Translations under genes and position numbers: made by a program
The notes under the pieces: model-generated
The model's input: only the letters and a program-made list of their open reading frames with translations
Told to the model about the DNA's origin: nothing
The model's database searches: none
Assembly (NCBI GenBank): GCA_025677835.1
Contig: JAIXMR010000047.1
Location: 108,164-172,163 of the forward strand
Source: Sporodiniella umbellata
Taxonomy: Eukaryota; Mucoromycota; Mucoromycetes; Mucorales; Rhizopodaceae
Length of the DNA stretch: 64,000 bases
Direction of reading: 5' to 3'
In this document: positions 21,064 to 33,291 of the stretch, one piece after another
Layout: each line of letters begins with the position of its first letter
Numbering within the stretch: position 1 is the first letter of the stretch

Positions 21064-21599
21064 AAATTTTTGTATAATATAGCAAGAACATCGGTTTTTT
21101 AGACCGAAAGCCCAATTAAACTCCATATAAATTGTACATAAACCAGATACATATCCTTTTTGTTTGAAAAGTTGAAAGCCTCCCGTCTAAAATAGCAGAA
21201 ATAAAATACATGTGCTAAATCTCCTTGGGTTTATCCTGATTGTATATCCTACCATCGTTACCTTCTCGATAATGTTTCAGTTGGAAATATGCCTAAAAAC
21301 CGCGCAAACAAAACGCTTGTCAATGGTACATATATATGTAAAGAAGTTATCAAAATAAGTCCCCTCTCTTTAAGCAGCTACTCCGGTAGTAGTCTAAGCT
21401 TGGATCTATATAGACCTCGACTACATTTATGTAAAAGGTTTTTTTCGATTCTTTTAATTATACAAACAGGTTCAACAGAGCACTGTTTTTTTTCTTTTTT
21501 TTCTTTTTTTTGGAAAGCCTCTTAAAGTCTAGACATACCTATTTAAATTAAATAACAGGAATCAAACTTTAAGATCACTTTTTTTTTTACTACATTTAA
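21064..21599. promoter_or_regulatory. Region upstream of ERCC1
   Basis: About 535 bp. An open frame at 21289-21525 (+) is mostly hydrophobic and low complexity and is not supported as a gene. The stretch just before 21600 is T-rich. It presumably contains the ERCC1 promoter. Confidence 0.45.
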
Positions 21600-22442
21600 A
21601 TGTCTAACGATCCCAAAATAAAGATACCTTCTTTAGATGAAATTGAGCAACTAAAAAAAACAAGTTCAACATCTAAAACGCTACTATTTAAAGCTAATCA
21701 ATCACAGAACAACAATTCCTCAGCTGCTGTTGCGCAAAGCAAACATATTCAGCCTGAAATTACACCAGCTATTCAGAGTAACTCAGTTCAAAAAACTACC
21801 TCAGAAGTTGGCTACAAACGCTTGGGAGGAAGCGCAATCCTTGTAAATCCAACACAACAAAAAAATCCAGTGCTGAAATTCATTCGTAATGTCCCTTATG
21901 AACCATCAGAAGGCCTTAAAATGGACTATGTTGTTGGACTTACAACAGGTGTTATTTACTTGAGTTTGAGATACCATCGACTTTACCCAACGTACATCTA
22001 TGAACGATTAAATACTGTCAAGGGAATGTTTGTAACACGAATTTTGCTTGTCTATGTCGATACTGAAAGCTATCACGATGCAGTGAAAGAGATCAACCGA
22101 ATGGCAATTCTTAGTGACTTCACTCTGATACTTTGTTGGAGTCTTGAAGAAGCCGCCAGATACTTGGAAAGCTTCAAAGCTTTCGAAAATTCCGGGGCAG
22201 ACTTAATTCGAGAAAAAATCGAGAATGACTATCTCACCAAAATGACGGACTGTTTGACTAACATTCGAAGTGTCAACAAAACAGATGTCCTGACCCTTCT
22301 ATCCAATTTTGGATCGCTAAAAAACGTCATTGAGGCACCTGCTGAGGAATTAAGCCTATGTCCAGGATTCGGTGAACAAAAAGTTAAAAGGATACAAAAT
22401 GCTTGGAAGCAACCGTTTTTAATAAACAAGAAAAAGACATAG
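21600..22442 (+). CDS. RAD10: ERCC1/RAD10 DNA repair endonuclease subunit
   Basis: Non-catalytic partner of XPF/Rad1 in the 5' incision of nucleotide excision repair and in interstrand crosslink repair. Single exon, 280 residues. After a Ser/Gln-rich N-terminus of about 70 residues comes the central XPA-binding/nuclease-like domain: SAILVNPTQQKNPVLKFIRN, then VPYEPSEGLKMDYVVG, then YLSLRYHRLYPTYI, then ILLVYVDT and LILCWSLEEAARYLESFKAF. The usual degeneration of the XPF active site is seen, as expected for ERCC1. The C-terminal tandem helix-hairpin-helix is present: LTNIRSVNKTDVLTLLSNFG and LSLCPGFGEQKVKRIQNAW. Its stop lies 15 bp from the stop of the convergent kinase gene, so the 3' UTRs must overlap. 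Confidence 0.96.
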   Translation: MSNDPKIKIPSLDEIEQLKKTSSTSKTLLFKANQSQNNNSSAAVAQSKHIQPEITPAIQSNSVQKTTSEVGYKRLGGSAILVNPTQQKNPVLKFIRNVPYEPSEGLKMDYVVGLTTGVIYLSLRYHRLYPTYIYERLNTVKGMFVTRILLVYVDTESYHDAVKEINRMAILSDFTLILCWSLEEAARYLESFKAFENSGADLIREKIENDYLTKMTDCLTNIRSVNKTDVLTLLSNFGSLKNVIEAPAEELSLCPGFGEQKVKRIQNAWKQPFLINKKKT

Positions 22443-22457
22443 AACAGTAAGCTATTA

Positions 22458-24393
22458 TCAAGAACGTAGTGCAATTATGTTATCCTGTAAGCTATTTTCT
22501 ATGATAAGAGAGTTTCTACAGTCAAAATGACCTTTAGTATATGATGAAGAGGATGTTTCAGAAATCTGTATAGAATATGTGTCATTATCTTCTTCATCAT
22601 AGATACTACTACCAAAGAATGTGAACTCGGATTCGTTTTTCAATTCGCTGTTATTGCTTTGAATAAAAGAGTAACCTCTAAACGCGTTTTCTGTCAGACC
22701 AGCTGGACATTGTTCAGGTAACCATCTTTGTCGAACCAAAACAGCATCATCACTCTCTTCCTTGATTGTGATTGACATGCCCAAGAAGTCAGGGTCAAAA
22801 TTACTTAGATCTGTCTCTGACGACATGCATGGGACATAAGGAGGGCTGATTCGTTTGGAATAAACATCTTTCCAGACCAAGTGATTACTAAAATAGGGGT
22901 GTGTTCTGATTTCAAACACACCACTACTACCAGTTCCAAGCCTCAATAGGGGGTCTTTTTCCAATAAGCCATCAATCAAGTCCATAGCCTCGGGATCGAA
23001 ATTTGCGGGGAACAACAAGTCATCATAAAGTACACGCTCATACATATCATCGGGTGTTGTTTCAGCAAAAGGTATATCGCCTGTAATCATTTCATATAAC
23101 ATTGTTCCCAGACTCCAATAGTCAGCTGCATAAGAATACTCATCCTCCTGTAAAATAATTTCTGGGGCTAAATATTCAGGCGTACCACAGTACGTTGTCG
23201 TACGATGTTCTTCATTATTGCCAAACATTTTAGACAAACCAAAGTCAGTCAATACAATGTGACCATCGCTGGCTAATAGAACATTCTCTGGCTTCAAATC
23301 TCTATTAATTTCAAAATATAAATACAACGAATATTGACGTACAAGAAAATAAAAATAAAAAACAAAAACAAATAAAAAGAATGGTTTACCTATAAAGTAT
23401 ACAATGGCGATGAAGCTCTTGCAGACCCATAATAATTTCAGCGCAATATAACCTGCATTGGTCCTGCGGAAAGCACACAAACCTCTGCAACAAGGTAGCC
23501 AAGTCAGCCCCAGCGTGATAGTCTAATACAAGATACAAATTCTGAGTATCTTGGAAAGCCCAATGAAGCTGAATCAAAAAAGGATGATTCAGTTCTGATA
23601 AGGTTGCTAAAATATCTCTCTCCATCTTGATGTGGTTCACTTCTCGAGTAGTTATATTCCACGATTTATTGATAGTCTTTAATGCGAAAAGTCTGTTACT
23701 ATCTTGTTTCCTCCTCACCAAAATCACTTTTCCAGTAGCGCCTTTTCCAAGTACTTTAATTAGTTCAAACTGTTGTATAGTCTCTATAGCCGAAGGTCTT
23801 TTGCTTTGTTTTGAATCATAAAACGATCGTTTCCTCTTCAAAGTCATGGTGGGTTGTACAATAGACTGCTGCTGACACTTTTCTGTCTTTGAAATTACTC
23901 GGTCTTCTTCTCTCTGTACAGACAAGAAGTCTCTAAACAAAGATGTCCTGCCAATATCGATTAAACTAGACTGGTAGAGATACTCTTGAAGTAACTCGGA
24001 GTTTTCCTTTCCTTTTTTGTATGCAAAGAGAGATCCAAGTGTTTTTTTTGCTGACTTCAATTTCGGCAGCGGAATCCGATACTTAGGGAAATGTTTGTAG
24101 AGCTACATTAAGGGAAATGTGTTGTTTATATTGATAATCCAAAATTGTAATTTCTGTATCCGACTTTTTTTCCCTACCAAGTTGTCCAGCTCATAGAAGT
24201 CCTCCATGTGTCTAACAAGCGAGAAGTGTTGCTCCTGATTTTCCAGTAAAATATGATAGACCTTTGACCGTTATTATTACTGTTATCTAAACTTTGAACT
24301 TACAGTGCAACTGTTATTTAAAATTTTGACTTTTGTCTCGATTACTGCAATACGATTAAATGTACAGTCGTTTCCGTTGGCTTCTCTAGACAT
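22458..24393 (-). CDS. PX-domain AGC serine/threonine kinase (SGK3/CISK-like architecture)
   Basis: ATG 24393 begins a PX domain spread over three exons: [14 protein letters not shown], then [28 protein letters not shown], then [12 protein letters not shown] binds PI3P and so suggests endosomal targeting. After a basic linker (KRKRSF) comes an AGC kinase: LGKGATGKV glycine loop, ALKTI lysine, [11 protein letters not shown] (split by an intron at 23303-23388), DFGLSKMF, a [14 protein letters not shown] activation loop and [12 protein letters not shown]. The C-terminal extension contains RISPPYVP and a hydrophobic motif of FxxYSF form (AFRGYSF) for PDK1/TORC2-type control. All catalytic residues are intact. 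Among animal kinases the arrangement is closest to SGK3; fungal counterparts are poorly described. Confidence 0.9.
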
Positions 24394-27300
24394 GTTTTTT
24401 TTTTGTGTATATGTGGATTTATATAAATAAAGGATATGTATAATATAAGTAATAAATAATAAGTATGGTATTAAAAAATAAAAAGTAAAATAAAAAGGAA
24501 ATAAAAAGAAAAGAAGCCTCTTTTTTTATATATAAATATTTTCTATCGCGTTTTCGTAACACATATATTACAAGGTGCATTGGCCATATCGCATGGTTTT
24601 ATACTGATTTTTTTTCTTTTGCCGATTGAAAACGACGTAGAATTCAAAAGCCAGTTTGCTACTTTTCTCCTTGGGCAGACAACCCTATACAAATTAAAAC
24701 AAAACAATAGATCTATATTGTATTCTGTAGCCGACTTTAAAAATGCCTAATCTAGATTATAAATAACAACAATAATAAAAAGCTATGAAGTAATAAAAAA
24801 GCACAGGTTCACAGCCCCTATAAAATTTTAGCAAAGCCCTTGGACTCCTCTTTTTTACTAGTTTTTTTTTTTCAGCACTAATTCTGAAAAGAAGCTACAT
24901 GGATATTATTGTATGAGTTTGTCGTTGTTGCATGCTTGCGAACTAGCCTGTATATGCACCCAATTCTATATACATGAACACTTGGTTGTATGCAACGAAA
25001 ACAGACAAAATCGCAATTGATAATACCAATTGCAAAAAGCTTATTAGACACTAGAAGATGCAGTTTTAAAGGCACTTGCAAAATGGAATAAAGCAATACA
25101 TAACTCTTTCATCACGGTTAGTAAATATGTTATGGGCGACATAGATATAGCTTAGTAATACATTGTTATTTCAATAGAGCGTGTCTTGATAGCTTTATAT
25201 TTATAATATTGACGTTACTGTAAATTAGGCACCTTGAGCAAATTAAAAGCCCAAGCGTTTTTTTAACAACCATCAAAATATGGCTGAAAGTTTACGAAAA
25301 CAGAAGTTTAGCTATCTTTAAAGAATTTCAAAACTAAAATAAAACACTTTGTATAATTAAGGCTTTAGTATCAAATACGTTTTGAGCAGGAGATAATTCA
25401 TTTATTAGATCTTCAGTTCTTCAGAACGTAGTTAGTATCTTTTTCATTTTTTCAGCAAGTATTAAAATAATTATTGAACCCTTGAGACACACTTATTATC
25501 CTTTTAGATTGATAAATAACTACTCTGTCAGATAAAAGAATGTTATTTCGATTTATCCTTTCTTGTTTCATACAATTAGTAAAATATATGCGTTACAAGA
25601 TTTAAGTTTATATAGGCATTGTTGCTGGGCAGTCTGATAAGGTTGTGAAGCAGCCCTTGGGCTTGAGTACTTCCTTTAGATATGGCTGGATTCAATTTAT
25701 GCTCATAATTGAATTGCGTACATATTCATTTCGACCAAGCATTCTAATTGTGAATACACAGGCTGAAAGTTGCGTACTTTAAAGAGATTATTTCTATTCA
25801 AATGATTATAATATGGCTCCGCTCAAACAACAGCGCATGGTCTTTATTAGCCTTTGTAAAGACTCACTTGATGTTTTCGATCTTATGCCTAAATAAGAAA
25901 ACAGTAACAGAATAATTTATATTGCAAAGTCTGCAATTTAATTACCAAAGACCAGCAAAAGACTACAAGAAATTTTTAGATGAATATGTAAAACATACTT
26001 ATTTTGTCACAAGGTCAAAATAAGCCTCACACACTGTGAATCAAAAAAATTCATCACGTCATGAAAGGTTGACAAGTCATGAATATAGTTTTACATTAAG
26101 CGGGTTCAACACACTATTTCTCGGCTGAATAGTAAAGTAAAGCAATCAATATTTGTGCATGTGGACAGAGCGAGCTGAGCCGGTAAACAATCGCTTTTTT
26201 TTTTTTTTGAGAAGCGATATACAACGACCCAGACATTATAAGTGAAATTTTATAGGTGTTGTTATGTCTAAACTTTAAAATGGCAGTTTTTATATGTACG
26301 TATGTTGTGTGTGCTCATCTCCTGACTGAAGCATGGAATATTAAATCCTGTGATATTTAAACACCCGTCAAGTGGCTATGTCAAGATAAACTTTAGAAGA
26401 TTGTGTATTTTTGACCGTTTTATAAACTATCAAAAAAAAAAAAAAAAAAAAAAAAAGACTAAAAATGGTTTGTGTATTCGCAAGACAAAACAAAGACAAA
26501 GAGTTCCTCACATTTTGACCTTAGAAAAAGTGACATAAATCTTAGAATAGTAGAAAAAAAACTCCACAATATCCTGTGATTATTTCAATAGACGTTCTCA
26601 AGTGTAACGTTAGACTAAAAGGACGGACCTTCAAGAAAGGCAGATCTTTTCAATGAAGATGCGTGTAACTTTGAACTGTAAAGAGACCAAACATATACTA
26701 AGTCTTTGCGCTCAACAGCGTTTTTATAATGCAAATTTTATTAAAGCTTAGTTACTCTCAACCCAATGTTTATTTCAGAGCTGGAGACGAACTTGTTATA
26801 ACGATAATTCTTTCATTCAATGTGTAAAAGTTAGTGTCACGTTTTTACGTGCTTCAAAGGATTTCCAATCAAGTACAAAAGCAAAATTAACATTATATTT
26901 CTTATCAGCAAGTTAGCACGTATTTTTTTATTCTATAGTTAGTTTATAATGACGTATTGTCTATTCATGGTTGCTTGTATATACAAAAAATAGCAATAAA
27001 AAAAGGAGCTCGATTTTTAATTATCAACTAGTGCACTGTCAGTTTTCAGTGATAAGCTCGTGTTAAACTCGATTCTATGTCAATCTTAAATTTCTTGTTA
27101 TGTCTTAATTGTTGCTATAGTCCTAAATAATCGTTTTTTTTTTGCGTATTTCAAAAGTATCTCGTTTAGATTAAGTGATCAGCCTTAAGTCGAAGCTCAT
27201 GGGTTTAAGATGATTTACAATATTTTAAGTTGCAGGAATTCTTACCTTTATATTAAAGCCTCGAAAGGAAGCGATCCATTCTGACTATTGGCAGCTGTTT

Positions 27301-27557
27301 GGGCATTTTTTTTAGTCGTTGGCCGTTTATAAAGCCTTTATATACGCTTTTTTTTTAGGTTGTTGCTACAAACTTCAAAGACCCAAAAAGAAAAGTGTAA
27401 TCACTTAAAAGATGTTTATGTTTGAAAAAAAAAAAGAGCTTTTGTAGAAATCGTGGGTATATTTAACTTTTAGTGGATACACTAATTGGCATATGCTCTT
27501 TTTTTTTTTTTTTTTGGTTTTTTATTAATTAATGTTTTCTATTAAAAACAGTTGATG
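24394..27557. other. 3.2 kb gene-poor region between the PX kinase and SPT7
   Basis: The largest internal stretch without a supportable gene. Open frames (for example 24878-25096 on -, 26350-26538 on +) are short and without family resemblance. It has a 25-nt A run at 26432-26456 and T runs near 27135 and 27501-27515. The left end should hold the PX kinase promoter; the right end the SPT7 3' UTR. No tRNA B-box or transposon ORF was found by eye. It could hold non-coding RNA or a decayed element. Confidence 0.55.
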
Positions 27558-30500
27558 CTATTGATCTTCGTCATCATCATCTATTTGCATGGGCGATTCG
27601 CCCATATCAGAAGAGGGTAGGTTGGTACTTTTAGAGGACAAACCAACTGGTTTGACCTTTTTGTTTTGTGCCTTTTTTTTCTCCTTGGCCTCGATTTTAG
27701 CCTGTTTCTCTTGTTCTTTCAGCTCTTCTTTAAGTTTTTTTCTCTGTTCCTTTTCAGCCATTCTATGAGCCTTTTCTTCCATCCTTAGCCTTTTCTTTTC
27801 TGCTTTCTCCGCTTTCTCTGCATTGATCTCCTCCGTGGGCCGTTTTTTTTTATATTTTCTGATATCCCCCCTAGAACCTGATCCTCCTGTTGAGGCTTCT
27901 TTGGGTATTTTTTTTCGGCCAGGTACATTCTTTGTTGTGGGGGGGTATCTTGGTTTGGACTTGTTACGATTAGGAATAAACTCGTCCTCTATCAAAGGGT
28001 TTGCTGAATCACCCAATCTTTTTTCGAAATAAGACTGTAGCAATCCTATAATGTTTTGTCCAGATGTAATCTGTAGAAATTTGGGGGGCGGTTGGTGTTT
28101 TAGGTCAGGCTCTGCAAATAATAATAAAAAAAAGTGTTGTAAGTAGTTTGTTTAACACACTCTGTTGTATTTACCAGTGGTTGCACTATTTTTTTTTTTT
28201 TTAAAAAAAAGGGGTCAGTTTCAATAAAGAAAGTATTCTACTTACTGTTTGCTAACAGTTAGCTTCTCTTTGCTTTTCCCCAGTATTAAACTTGTTGGTA
28301 TCTATTGTAAAAGGGGTTGATCGTATGTTTAAACGGTAGGTGTCTTCTTACATTTAGTGTTTCAAGATTATATTCTTTGTCAAGACCAATACTTTTGAAT
28401 CCAAAGTAATCGTCGCCAAAATCTTCTCCAAAAGCACCACTACAAAGTAAGAAAAAATCCAGTTTATTAATGTCGTATGAAAAGAGAAATAAAAGAGAGA
28501 GGATTGGAAATCTTACGCAATGAATGCTTCCTCGTCGTTTAACAAACTCTCTTCGTCTTCTGACATTTTATCGCCAGATCCCTACCAAAGACTTTTGATA
28601 AGTTCTGTGTGTTTTTTTTTTTTTTTTTTTTTTTTTTTTTCCATGTTGTATTTAACTAGCTTTAAAAACTTACTGATAAGAAATCTTGGTATGAATTCTG
28701 GAGCTTGCTGTATATGTCTTCCAGTCTATTTACATTTTTTTCAACATCATCTTGAACGTATGTTTCTAAATCTGCTAGGTCCATGACACCATTTTCATAT
28801 AAAGTATGTAGAAGCATATCCTACAATCAGGTTGGTTTTGATTTCTCTTGAGAGTGACTTACATCGCCTGTCATTTTTTGTCCATAGTCGTCCCAGTATG
28901 CACGTATTGTTTTACCAATGTTCATCATATAGTCAATCATGATATCAGATAAAATGTTTATTGCTCCTGTTTTTGCACCCTCAAAGCCAGCGTGTGTGAG
29001 CAATTTGGATATAATCTTCTGACACATTTGATGTCCAGATTCGTTGTTTAGACAAAGGGGAGGTATTTCGGACATGCTTGATTTTGTTGGGTATTTATGC
29101 AAGATTCTCCCAGTAGCAGTATTCGATTCGATTGATGAAATTAGTGCAGATATCTATCAAGGAACATAAAGAATCAAATTAAAGCATAAAAAAAGAAAAG
29201 AAAAAATTCGAACATACTGGTGCGTTGTTACGAACAGCGTTACATTTTCCATATGTCAATCTGATTTTTTCTAGAGTTTGGATATTGCGGTCAATCATTG
29301 GACCCAGACCATGATCAGGGAAGGCAAGTTCACAATAGATATCAAAAGAAGGCGGTGGAGACTTTTCTGACATATCATCATCGTCGTCATCATCGTCATA
29401 CCTTGTCTCACTACTACTTTCTTGATCTACCCTATTGTCAGATAAGTCCTCAGGTACACCATCGATTTCTGGTATGCCGCTCATTATTTTATAGTCTGGT
29501 AGAAATAAATTGCTTTTCGCTGAGTCATTTATCTGCTTGGCTGCCTTTGTTATTTTTTTAGAGAAAAATGCGTCTAAGTTTTCATCGTCACTAGAATCCA
29601 ACTCAAAAAGCTCATAGGCAGATGTGTCATTTGGCCTATGGTCAATCCACTTAACCAATTTATCGTTTTCGCATCTAACAAGCTTAATGAGAGATTCTGG
29701 TCTATGATGCAGATGCTGTATGGCAGAAAATCTTTCCATATCTAGCCCCGATCTAACCAATGCTTCTCTATCACTGAAAGGATATTGGTACTGTTTCTCG
29801 ATATCCGTCTGTAATGCGTTAAAATAAAAGTTTTTTTTTCTAACGAGCATGTATTTACAGTAATTCTTGCTCTCGTTTTTTTTGTCTTTTCTCTCCATAT
29901 TTGACCCTGAATCTCCCCTAAATCTGCATCTATTTCATCTCCAAGTTTCTTGTCTTCTTGTTCCAAATCTACATTTTCATCCCCTTCTTGGTTTTTGAGG
30001 GTTTTGCCACCATAAGACTTTTGTGATATTCCATTTTCGGTCACACTTTCAACATCACTATTGTCTCCTGTGGGTGCTGCACTAGATCCGCGTGTAAGAG
30101 ACCTTTCCCTTGGAAACCGATCACTTTTATAAGAAATGGGGCCGCTTTTTGAAGACACTGTATGTTTTCCCAAAGACTGACATAATCAGAAAGTGTGAAA
30201 AGTTTTGCTATTACCTTTTTGGATGGGCGTTTTGTAGCTTCCATTTCTTCTTCTTCGCTAATCTCGTCCCCTTCCTCTTCGATCTCGTTGTCCATTTTGT
30301 CTTTAATTGAGATATCAGGAACTCTGGTTAAGAGTCGCTCTGTTTTTCTTCTCATTGCAATGGCGTGTTTTCTATACTCACTTGCCTGTATATCATAAGA
30401 ATTTACTTTTTTACATCTGTTAATATTGCCACATCACTTACAGAGTTGGTATTGTACATGAGACAGTTGTCGTAAATTAAATAAAGATCGTCTCCAAACT

Positions 30501-31886
30501 CTTTTTTTGATCTATAGTTAAGGTTTTTCATTTTTTTAGTTACAGTGCCGAGATCCATTGGGTTTTTAATAACTAGAAACACAAATTGGTATTAGACTTC
30601 TCTTTTTTTCTTTTCAAAAGAAAAGTCCCACCATCAAAGTAATCTGGAGCTTCTCGTTTGCTGACCTTGTTCAAAAAAGGCATTGAGTGCTCTGTGTAAT
30701 TTTTCAGGTCTGTTAACACTTTGTCGCAAGCCTCATATAGTTCTTCTTGTCCAACTCTTTCATCGCTTGCCCATTTAGACCTGTGCGGTTTAAAATCTGA
30801 TAGCAAGTTATGTAGCTCTCTATCCGATAAAGATGTTTTCTCTCTATTCGCAACAATTCCTTGAAGTAAATACTATCATATAGTTGGACCTCTTATATTC
30901 TTTAACATCTTTCTCAGTTTGCTTACCTTTAAATTAAAGTTTCCATCGGCGTTGAATATGGATAGCTTTTTTTTAAAAGGTTAATATTACATCAAACCAC
31001 ACTATCCACTATACCGATTTAGCTGTTAGATTTTCTTTCTCTTCTTCAGCTTCATTTAGTTCCTCCTGTGCCTCAAATTCCTAAAACGAAAATATTGAAT
31101 ATGTACCCAGCTTCATCACTCGCTTTCCATCAAAGAAAAAAAAGCCCTATTTACCTCAAGCTTACGCTGTTCAACCATGGCAGCCCTATCTAGCTCTAAA
31201 GTGTGAAATATGTCAATTATAGGGACGCTATCTGCAGCCATTGTTATTTCTTCTAATGTTTTATCAGCTTGAGCAACTTCTATATAAGTAGAGTTAGCAA
31301 AAATAAAACAGATATAAAGCTTACTAGTTTTTAATTCTGTTTCTGCTTCGGCATTGGTGAAATCATCATTTTCTTTTTTTATTTCAGTGTCATGCGTTGC
31401 GTTTTTCACTTCAAAAGGTATTTTCGACCCGGTTTCTGAAGTACTATCTTTGCTATCTAGTTCATTTTCTGTGATTGGAGGCAGGACGTCTTTGCTGTGG
31501 ATGTATTCATCCAAAAAAGTATTCCAGCTTTTGGCAATTTCGGATTCTTTTGGGATTTCGAGTTCGTTTGCATCACGTAAAATGTCGTCTAAAGGGATCT
31601 GTTGACAGCAAGGCTTATCACTATAAAACAGGTACGGTATGAGCTGCTCATAAAGCATTGATCGCACTCTAAAAACTGTTGTTCCCAAGACATCTGCATT
31701 TTTGTCTTCTCTTTGTTGCTGAAGACTAATGAAAGCTATCCAAATTGAAAACGAGCTAGATGCATTCTCAAAATATGTGCACTCCTTTGTCGTCAGAAAC
31801 TGTTTGTGTATTTCATTTTTTAGAAGGTATTTTGCAAGCTCAAATGAGACAGGTTTCCAGGGAGTGATTTTCTTTTCCAAGTACAT
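27558..31886 (-). CDS. SPT7: SAGA complex subunit SPT7 (bromodomain and histone-fold protein)
   Basis: Scaffold subunit of the SAGA co-activator. ATG 31886 begins [20 protein letters not shown]. The N-terminal part continues to coiled and acidic exons. The bromodomain (about 30360-30730) is split over exons: [19 protein letters not shown], then [18 protein letters not shown], then [19 protein letters not shown], very close to yeast Spt7. A Ser/Glu-rich region and '[13 protein letters not shown]' follow. The histone fold that pairs with TAF10 is at about 28870-29070 ([20 protein letters not shown]). The Lys-rich tail ([20 protein letters not shown]) ends in acidic IDDDDEDQ. More than ten introns, one with a 29-nt T run (28612-28640 on +). 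Identification as SPT7 rests mainly on the bromodomain wording and domain order. Confidence 0.88.
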
Positions 31887-32535
31887 GTTTTTTATAAAAA
31901 AAAAAAAATGTACAGGCTATATAACAATATAGAGCAAAAGGCTTTTATTTCACTTTTTACAAGTCAGAGGCCGTTAGGTCTGAAAACCGCCAATTGAAAA
32001 CGACATGCTCTTCCATTTTTAAGTTTGTTTATATTTCTCAAAAACATATCATTTTTAAGCCTACAACTTATTCTATAGAAGTCATAATCTGTCTTTGTTG
32101 GCAATTTTACTTGTTTTGTGTGGTCTGTAAGCTTTTGAATAAATTTCACGTGACTTAAGTATTAAATGAGAGCAGCTAGCAAAAACTAAATTTCTATGGA
32201 GTATTCTGCCAGAGTCCAAGTTCGTTTTTTAGTCGTTTAACGCATTCTAAAAGCACAGCAACAGCTAAAGTAAAAAAGCTGGCTTTTTTCCAAAGGATTA
32301 TCTTACTGTAAAACTCCTGTACTTCACAGAGTTTTCTATTTCTAATATGTATTTAAATAATAGAATATATGTCGTGTCTAATACATCAGACTTATTCTAG
32401 CTAAAACTTTATTACAGCTTGTTTTTCGCAGGAAATGGTTTTCGGTGTTTCAAAAAAGGTCTTTCGGTCTGTACACGGCTATAAAATGTGTTTCAACTTT
32501 TGCAGTATAACATGAAATAAAACAAAGCGTTTATT
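31887..32535. promoter_or_regulatory. Upstream region of SPT7 / downstream of HIT gene
   Basis: About 650 bp. An open - strand frame at 31964-32149 (KQVKLPTKTDYDFYRISCRL...) has no ATG and a stop shortly upstream, and is not supported. A CACGTG E-box-like motif is at 32146-32151. The region should hold the SPT7 promoter (left) and the HIT gene 3' end (right). Confidence 0.4.
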
Positions 32536-33291
32536 TTACAACTTTTCTTTGATACGGCCCAAAGTCTTTTGAAGATCTTCAGGAGTGGTCTTTTTTTGAG
32601 GCCATCCAATGGTAAGACCTTCCTCAGTATTGGGTTTAGGTATTATGTGAAGATGGACATGAGGAACGACCTATTTAATTGTTAGCCGGGCTCTCTCAGC
32701 TATTGGTAATTTTGCTTACTTGGTGAGCCATAGGTCCGTTGTTCTATTAGAATTTGGTCAGAAAAGGTACATTATACCAATATGTATTTACCTGTAAAAG
32801 ATTGTATTGCCCGTCGTCCAAACCAGCTGCAATAGCAACTTTCTTAGCCAAAGGTAGCATATCAGCAAGTACATCGTCAGGAATTTGGTGAAGAAACTCA
32901 CCATGGTCTATTTAAACACGTTAAAACTCGGTCAAAACGCTATATATTTTCGTACGTTTGGGAATAACAAGCTATAGCAACAGTACAGTTAGAAATGTAC
33001 ATAAACGATACATTAAACTTTACTTACAGCATGTCCCTCGCTCAAGGGATTTATATCAAGAAAAGCATAGCTTTGATTGTTGAAAAAAAAGCAGTGAGAG
33101 GCGTGTTTTGCTTTATATTCAAATATACGTACCTTTTATCAGTTTCAGCAATCTTGCAGGAAGGAATCTCGCCTCTTTTTGTTTTTTTGGTTTAGTTCAG
33201 ATCGCTTTTAGCAGCGCTTATAAATATTTTGTCGTTTTTACCTAATTATTTTGCAAAAGAGACATTGGTCAATCAAATGAGTATGTGCCAT
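32536..33291 (-). CDS. HNT1: HIT-family nucleotide-binding hydrolase (HINT/Hnt1-like)
   Basis: Small histidine-triad adenosine 5'-phosphoramidase-type protein, about 140 residues in six short exons. ATG 33291 gives AHTHLIDQCLFCKII; the splice gives RGEIPSCKIAETDK, then SYAFLDINPLSEGHA, then HGEFLHQIPDDVLADML with ALAAGLDDGQYNLLQ-type sequence. A tiny exon, NNGPMAHQ, and VVPHVHLHIIPKPN supply the histidine triad HVHLHII. The C-terminus is WPQKKTTPEDLQKTLGRIKEKL, with a stop at 32536-32538. The CxxC near the N-terminus (CLFC) matches a zinc-site pair found in many fungal and bacterial HIT proteins. Exon phases agree throughout. Confidence 0.92.

Noticed and set aside
24394..27557. Search for tRNA or 5S genes in the large spacer
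   Set aside because: No B-box (GGTTCGANTCC-like) with a paired A-box was found by eye; ggttcaacac near 26103 lacks the conserved form.
31964..32149. - strand frame of 61 codons
   Set aside because: First codon is GTG, preceded in frame by a stop; no splice acceptor fits.
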